Below the pieces are notes generated by a model. That model was not told where the DNA came from and ran no database searches. It saw only the letters and a program-made list of their open reading frames with translations. Shown piece after piece: positions 59,607-64,000 of a stretch of DNA of 64,000 nucleotides; the stretch's first letter is position 1; every line of letters starts with the position of its first letter. The position numbers and the translations under genes are program-made. The stretch lies in contig CAKSUT010000007.1 of NCBI GenBank assembly GCA_934502885.1, positions 62,001 through 126,000 of the forward strand. The letters are read 5' to 3'. This stretch comes from an uncultured Eubacteriales bacterium (GTDB lineage: Bacteria; Bacillota; Clostridia; Oscillospirales; CAG-382).

Positions 59607-60870
59607 ATTTATTTTTGATTTTATCCCAATACTGCTTTGCGGCGGTCTCGGTTTTGTTGTCGCCGTACTCGTAATAGTGCTTTCCGGCAATATCCGAGGG
59701 GAGATAAACCTGCGGATAATAGTGCGACGGATAGTCGTGCGGATAGACGTAATCCTTGTTATGCTCCGCCGACGGCTGCATTGAGTCCCGCAGATAATCC
59801 GGCACTCTCACGCCCCTGCCGCTCTTCACGTCCTCTGCGGCGGCGTTGTACGCCATATATGCCGAATTCGACTTCGGAAGCGTCGCAAGATAAACTGCCG
59901 CCTCGGCAAGGGGAAGTCTCGCTTCGGGAAGTCCGAGCCTTTCGGCGGCCTCAACGCACGCCTGCACGACGGTTATCGCAGTCGGGTGCGCAAGTCCTAT
60001 ATCCTCCGCCGCCATGACGAGAAGCCTGCGGCAGGGTGAGATAAGGTCGCCGCCCTCAAGGAGTCTCGCAAGGTAGAAAACGGCGGCGTCGGGGTCGGAG
60101 CCTCTCACCGACTTCTGGAGTGCCGAGAGAAGGTCGTAATGCTCGTTGCCGTCACGGTCGAGCTTCATCGCAAAGTCCGATAGGCTCTCTGCGGCAGACG
60201 ACTGCTTTATCTTTCCGCCCGTGCCGAGGAAACAAACCTCAAGCGCACCCATGGCTCGTCTCACATCGCCCGACACCATGCCCGAAATTGCGTGAAGCGC
60301 CTTCTCGGCGTCCTCCCTTTCGCTGTCGGTCGGCGACACCTTATATTCCTTGCAGAGCACTCCGTACGCACGTGTGAGCGCTTTTTCTATTTCCGAAGGT
60401 TCTACCGGTTTGAACTCGAACACGCTTGAGCGTGACAGCACCGCGGAGTAGATCGCAAAATACGGATTCTCGGTCGTAGAGCATATGAGTGTCACTCTGC
60501 CGTCCTCCATGTATTCGAGAAGCGACTGCTGCTGCTTTTTGTTGAAGTACTGTATCTCGTCAAGATACAGAAGTATTCCTCCGCTTCCGAAAAGAGAACC
60601 CGTCTCGGCGCACACATCTTTCACATCCGAGAGCGTGCAGGTGGTCGCATTGAGACGTCGAAGAGTCATTCCGGATTTTGCCGCTATAATATCGGCGACC
60701 GTTGTTTTTCCGGTTCCGGACGGACCGTAGAATATCATGTTGGGTATGCGTCCGCTCTCAATAACACGCCTGAACAGTGCGTTCTCCGCAAGCAGGTGTT
60801 TTTGTCCGACAACCTCTGAAAGCTCTCTCGGACGTACCTTTTCCGCAAGGGATTTCATGTTTTCAGCCAC
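59605..60870 (-). CDS. rarA: Replication-associated recombination protein A (AAA ATPase)
   Basis: 421 residues of the RarA/MgsA/WRNIP1 family, which acts at stalled replication forks. Walker A GPSGTGKTT is at 49-57, Walker B LLYLDEIQYFNKKQQ about 98-112, and the arginine sensor region SRSSVFEFKP follows. The C-terminal tetramerisation region has YLATLPKSNSAYMAY and YVYPHDYP, as expected. GTG 60870 is the start. It lies 24 nt after the aldo-keto reductase gene on the same strand. Confidence 0.95.
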   Translation of the reverse strand: MAENMKSLAEKVRPRELSEVVGQKHLLAENALFRRVIESGRIPNMIFYGPSGTGKTTVADIIAAKSGMTLRRLNATTCTLSDVKDVCAETGSLFGSGGILLYLDEIQYFNKKQQQSLLEYMEDGRVTLICSTTENPYFAIYSAVLSRSSVFEFKPVEPSEIEKALTRAYGVLCKEYKVSPTDSEREDAEKALHAISGMVSGDVRRAMGALEVCFLGTGGKIKQSSAAESLSDFAMKLDRDGNEHYDLLSALQKSVRGSDPDAAVFYLARLLEGGDLISPCRRLLVMAAEDIGLAHPTAITVVQACVEAAERLGLPEARLPLAEAAVYLATLPKSNSAYMAYNAAAEDVKSGRGVRVPDYLRDSMQPSAEHNKDYVYPHDYPSHYYPQVYLPSDIAGKHYYEYGDNKTETAAKQYWDKIKNK

Positions 60871-60893
60871 TTTGCATTCTCTCTTTCTTACGC

Positions 60894-61724
60894 TTACGCA
60901 TCCGGGTCAAGGCACATACCGCCGCAGTCCGTGAGCGACGATATAAGCGAGATATCCTCCTGCGAGAGGAAATTCTCTTTTACGGCGAAATTCTCCGCAA
61001 TTCTCTTCGGCGTCACAGACTTCGGAAGCGGAATATAACCACCGGCAAGACTCCACGATATGCACACCTGAGCGACTGTCGCACCGTACTTTGCCGCAAT
61101 ATCGAGCATCTCCTTCTTCTCGAATATTTCTCCCGACGAAAGCGGACTCCACGCCTCAACCGCCATACCGAGCTTCTTTGAGTAATCGGCGACCGATTTC
61201 TGCGTAAAGCCGGGATGAATCTCTATCTGATTTACCATGGGCTTTATCGACGCAACCGAGAAAACATGGTCAAGGTGATGTTCGCGGAAGTTGCTCACGC
61301 CTATCGCACGAACCTTTCCGTCGTTATAAAGCTTCTCGAACGCACGCCATGTGTCGGCAATCTTCTCTTTCCATATTTCCCTTGTCGGCTTCGGACACGG
61401 CCAGTGAATGAGAAGCAGGTCGAAATAGTCGAGTCCCGACACACGAAGACTCTCGTCATATGCCGCAAGAGCGGACTCATACCCCTGTTTGTCGTTTGCA
61501 AGCTTTGTTGTGACGAATATGTCGCCTCTTGCGATGCCGCTTTCTCTCACGGCTTTGCCTACCGACTCCTCGTTGCCGTAGCCTTGGGCGGTGTCAATGT
61601 GTCTGTAGCCGCACTCAAGCGCATATTTCACGGCGTTTACCGCAGTATCTCCGTTCGGCGTGCGCCATGTTCCGAGTCCGACGGAGGGGATTGTCACTCC
61701 GTTTGAAAGTATGTGTCCCGTCAT
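60894..61724 (-). CDS. Aldo/keto reductase
   Basis: About 276 residues. The (beta/alpha)8 fold has DTAQGYGNEESVG (catalytic Asp and Tyr, about 44-56), TTKLAND (catalytic Lys, about 73) and LLIHWPCP (His, about 107). NADPH-binding residues fit SLAGGYIPLPKSVTPKRIAENF. It reduces aldehydes or keto-sugars with NADPH. ATG 61724, with GGAG eight bases upstream, is preferred to an in-frame start at 61742. Between gmhA-like and rarA genes. Confidence 0.92.
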   Translation of the reverse strand: MTGHILSNGVTIPSVGLGTWRTPNGDTAVNAVKYALECGYRHIDTAQGYGNEESVGKAVRESGIARGDIFVTTKLANDKQGYESALAAYDESLRVSGLDYFDLLLIHWPCPKPTREIWKEKIADTWRAFEKLYNDGKVRAIGVSNFREHHLDHVFSVASIKPMVNQIEIHPGFTQKSVADYSKKLGMAVEAWSPLSSGEIFEKKEMLDIAAKYGATVAQVCISWSLAGGYIPLPKSVTPKRIAENFAVKENFLSQEDISLISSLTDCGGMCLDPDA

Positions 61725-61745
61725 TTTCTCCTCTCCTTTCACAAA

Positions 61746-62372
61746 TCAGATATCGAATATTCTCGCTTCGAGCGAAGCACATATTTCGTGATAAATCGGC
61801 AGATGGTACTCCTGCACCTTGTAGGTTTCGTGCGCCGGTGCTTTAATCACAACGTCGCAGACCCCGTCCGCGCGGCAGGGCTTCTCACCCGTGAGGCAGA
61901 CCGTGAAAAGTCCCATGCTCTTTGCGACCTTGAGCGCGTTTATCACGTTCGCGGAATTGCCGGAGGTCGTGATGCCGATAACGGTGTCTCCCTGCTTTCC
62001 GAGTGCGAAAACGTGCTGAGCGTAAATCATGGAAGGCTCAACGTCGTTTGCAAATGCCGTGAGCGCCGCCGACTGACTGTGAAGCGACAGCGCCGGTATT
62101 CCCTGCTGGAGGTTTTCGGCGATAAAGTCGGCGTCATCGGGGAACTCTTTCGCAAACGCTTTCTTCTGTTCGTCGGTCACGGGACGCTTCTTGAGGAAGC
62201 CTTTCAGCAGTTCGCCGACTATGTGGTCGCTGTCCGAACAGCTTCCGCCGTTTCCGCACAAAAGCACCTTGCCGCCGGCGCGGTAAGTCTTTTCGAGAGC
62301 GTCAACCGTTTTTTCTATCGCCTTGCGGCACACCGTGAGCGCCGGATATCTTTCGTAAAGAGTGTCGTTCAT
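61746..62372 (-). CDS. SIS-domain phosphoheptose isomerase-like protein
   Basis: 208 residues. The sugar isomerase fold carries LLCGNGGSCSDSDHIVGELLKGF (about 37-59), matching the GmhA motif GNGGSAADAQH with a Cys-Ser-Asp-Ser substitution, and GITTSGNSANVINAL (about 134-148). GmhA makes D-glycero-heptose 7-phosphate from sedoheptulose 7-phosphate. In a Gram-positive it would supply S-layer or capsule glycans; other heptose genes are not nearby. A consensus promoter precedes it. Confidence 0.82.
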   Translation of the reverse strand: MNDTLYERYPALTVCRKAIEKTVDALEKTYRAGGKVLLCGNGGSCSDSDHIVGELLKGFLKKRPVTDEQKKAFAKEFPDDADFIAENLQQGIPALSLHSQSAALTAFANDVEPSMIYAQHVFALGKQGDTVIGITTSGNSANVINALKVAKSMGLFTVCLTGEKPCRADGVCDVVIKAPAHETYKVQEYHLPIYHEICASLEARIFDI

Positions 62373-62409
62373 CGTTTATTCTCCTTTGGTGATATTCTCT
62401 GACAGTATA

Positions 62410-62438
62410 AGTATACCACACCGAGAGTGAGTTGTCAA
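62410..62438 (-). promoter_or_regulatory. Promoter of the isomerase gene
   Basis: Minus strand TTGACA at 62433-62438, TATACT at 62410-62415, 17-base spacer. Confidence 0.82.
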
Positions 62439-62527
62439 GGCAAAAGTGGCGGTTAAATGCGCATTCGGGTTTGCCCAATGCACAAGTGCGCAAGCATTGA
62501 GAGAACCGAAGCACGCGCCGCTTCGTC

Positions 62528-62560
62528 AAAAAAACTGCCGTCGGAAAAACCGTCGGCAGT
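62528..62560 (-). terminator. Terminator after the amidase gene
   Basis: CTGCCG/CGGCAG stem with inner CGG/CCG and a T5 loop, then seven T on the minus strand. Confidence 0.88.
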
Positions 62561-62581
62561 TTGATATTTACCTATCCTCCG

Positions 62582-63250
62582 TCACACCCCGAGTCCTGCG
62601 AGGTAATCGACGGTCTTTTTTGCGAGGAAAAAGCAGTTGACGTCGGTCGAGAGCTTTGCGAGCCACAGCGCTTTGTTGGTGATAATCCCTCTTCTGCCAA
62701 GCTCCCACACAAGGTCGTTTGCGTCAAAAAACTCCTCTTCGGCACATGTGAGCGACTTTTTGAATTTCTCCCACTCTCCCTCGTTTTCGACAAAAGGTGC
62801 CGGACAGTTTTTTCCTGTGACATCATAGTGACGAAGCACTCTGTCCGCCGTCACGCCGTACTTGTCCATAAGCGCTCGCACAAGACGGACGGTATTGCTT
62901 ACCGCATCGGTCATAAAATAATACTTTCCGTCGACGTCCTTGCGGCTGCATATCTCAACGCCTATGCTGTTTGCGTTTCTGCACTCAGGATGCCTGTACG
63001 AATTGCCGCCGCAGTGCCATGCCGTATCGCAATCGTTCACGGTCTGCCACACCTCGTTTTCATCGACGAAGTAGTGCGCCGACGCCGTAACGCTTCTCCG
63101 TGAGAAATACTCCGCATTGTTCTTCGCACTGTCGCCGTCCCCGGCGGTATAATGCACCACTATGTACTTTATCTCCCTGCCGTTGCGTCCCTTTGCGTAG
63201 TTGGCAAGACTGCACGCAAGAAAATTTACGTTCTTAAGTTTATCGCTCAT
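62582..63250 (-). CDS. N-acetylmuramoyl-L-alanine amidase (Amidase_2)
   Basis: About 222 residues. Zinc ligands of the amidase_2 fold are in YIVVHYTAG (about 32-40), AWHCGG (about 81-86) and the later GKNCPAPF (about 148-155). It cleaves the bond between N-acetylmuramic acid and L-alanine in peptidoglycan. The C-terminal about 60 residues form a helical extension. It has no signal peptide, which with an adjacent holin matches a phage-type endolysin. ATG 63250 overlaps the end of the holin gene (11 nt), a coupled arrangement. Confidence 0.88.
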   Translation of the reverse strand: MSDKLKNVNFLACSLANYAKGRNGREIKYIVVHYTAGDGDSAKNNAEYFSRRSVTASAHYFVDENEVWQTVNDCDTAWHCGGNSYRHPECRNANSIGVEICSRKDVDGKYYFMTDAVSNTVRLVRALMDKYGVTADRVLRHYDVTGKNCPAPFVENEGEWEKFKKSLTCAEEEFFDANDLVWELGRRGIITNKALWLAKLSTDVNCFFLAKKTVDYLAGLGV

Positions 63251-63719
63251 CAAATCCACCGTTCCCTTTCCCGACTTGCGCATTTCCGTCCTCTCCGCCG
63301 CTTTCCTCTCTTTCTCTGAGCATTTCTATCGCCTTTTTCACCGCCGACGGTATCGGCACTCCCATAAGCCCCGCGTTTTCGATTATAGATATCGTTTCGT
63401 TTGCGATGTAGCCGATTATCACCGCATTTCTGATGAAGTCCGTGCCGAGAGCTATGTCGAGCCTGTAGGCTATAAGCACCACGAGAAGCGTCACGCCCTT
63501 GCGGCAGAGCCCTTTCCATCCGGCGCGCGACTCAAGCGCACCGCTTTCGCTTTTCGGCGAGCTGTGGAATACTCCGGCAACGACAAGACCCATTGCGTAG
63601 TCAACCGCCATGAATATGATAAGCGTCGCCATGCCGCTGTCCCAGCCGCCGAATATTCTGCAAAGTACGCCCCCTATCGCCGCCGTCACAGTTATAAATA
63701 TCTGTTTTGCCATGTTCAT
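63240..63719 (-). CDS. Phage holin family protein (Cph1/TcdE-like)
   Basis: About 159 residues with three to four hydrophobic segments: 5-22, 28-50, 75-92, 95-115. The sequence MAVDYAMGLVVAGVF and GLCRKGVTLLVVLIAYRLD are those of the class I/II Cph1-type holin family, which includes TcdE and BhlA-like proteins. A charged hydrophilic tail follows. ATG 63719 with AGAGG seven bases upstream is preferred over 63893. It forms a lysis cassette with the downstream amidase. Its promoter carries SOS-like sites. Confidence 0.85.
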   Translation of the reverse strand: MNMAKQIFITVTAAIGGVLCRIFGGWDSGMATLIIFMAVDYAMGLVVAGVFHSSPKSESGALESRAGWKGLCRKGVTLLVVLIAYRLDIALGTDFIRNAVIIGYIANETISIIENAGLMGVPIPSAVKKAIEMLREREESGGEDGNAQVGKGNGGFDER

Positions 63720-63736
63720 TGTTTCACCTCTGATTA

Positions 63737-63833
63737 AAACATTTGTTCTGCAAACCGCATTATTTTTACCGACAAGTGACCTAACACTCCTCGGTACAGG
63801 GTATATTATAGCACAAATGTTCTGTTTTGTCAA
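63737..63833 (-). promoter_or_regulatory. Holin promoter with LexA-like sites
   Basis: Minus strand TTGACA at 63828-63833, TATAAT at 63805-63810, 17-base spacer: full consensus. GAACAAATGTTT (63737-63748) matches the SOS box GAAC-N4-GTTC except its last base; a second, weaker GAAC-type site lies in the promoter spacer (63813-63824). Confidence 0.7.
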
Positions 63834-64000
63834 GAGGAAATTCCGCAAAATTGTAAAAACGCAAATACAACTTTGCGGCAAACACAGTTTCAATGAGGTT
63901 GAAGCTGTGTTTGCCGATGGATAGACATAGCGTAAAGAATCGGTTTTACCGTAACATCAATGCGGAATTTCCCCACAAAAAAAGGAACAAGGTACTTTTC
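63834..64000. other. Window end with one hairpin
   Basis: No gene. A long imperfect stem GGCAAACACAG/CTGTGTTTGCC (63877-63887 with 63905-63915) is present, without a T-run on either strand. Confidence 0.5.

Overview
The window reads as a chromosomal segment of an uncultured, probably gut-dwelling low-GC-lineage Clostridia (Oscillospirales/Christensenellales-like). The evidence is the Firmicutes housekeeping order plsX-rnc-radical SAM-smc, topA-dprA and hisS-aspS, strong AGGAGG ribosome sites, TTGACA-17-TATAAT promoters, a YtvI-type membrane protein, a Rex repressor, and carbohydrate genes (DUF5696, YIP1, DUF5107) typical of such genomes. No rRNA, tRNA, CRISPR array, insertion sequence or transposase was seen.

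Layout. 1-8078 (minus): housekeeping genes smc (partial), radical SAM, rnc, plsX, topA, dprA and a SpoU-type rRNA methylase. 8429-11254 (plus): uvrA behind a perfect GAAC-N4-GTTC LexA-type box. 11311-30103 (minus): a large glycan-use region. An operon of a CBM-like/solute-binding fusion, permease pair, NHL-YIP1 protein, DUF5696 protein and second permease pair is followed by a deacetylase, a LacI-like regulator with its HTH at the C-terminus, a DUF5107 protein and a glycoside hydrolase. 30888-33911 (plus): degenerate RadC, S1-domain protein, AGCS symporter. 34314-36404 (minus): sugar isomerase/epimerase plus Gfo/Idh/MocA oxidoreductase. 36540-39826: YtvI-like protein, a metallo-beta-lactamase-fold pseudoenzyme and a histidine phosphatase. 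40142-43235 (plus): hisS-aspS. 43392-46929 (minus): ROK regulator and GH2 beta-mannosidase-like enzyme. 47189-48868 (plus): SLH-anchored M15 carboxypeptidase. 49279-52196 (minus): sialidase-like, NAL-family aldolase and AAC(3)-fold genes. 52611-55809 (minus): rex, LysR and an iron alcohol dehydrogenase. 56002-57144 (plus): heavy-metal-domain protein and two transcription units for tiny membrane proteins. 57202-59561: divergent AraC regulator and GH51 arabinofuranosidase. 59605-63719 (minus): rarA, aldo-keto reductase, SIS isomerase and a holin/amidase pair.

How it fits together: the accessory genes describe capture and breakdown of plant or host glycans (arabinan, mannoside, possibly sialoside), with sugars imported by ABC permeases lacking a local ATPase, and NAD(P)H handled by an alcohol dehydrogenase linked to rex by shared TATCGATA-type sites. 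The least explained parts are the two small-protein units at 56277-57144, which share an identical 19-bp upstream element at the same distance from TATAAT, the reversed-architecture regulator, the hairpin-rich intergenic elements, and the binding-protein/DUF5696/YIP1 transport locus.
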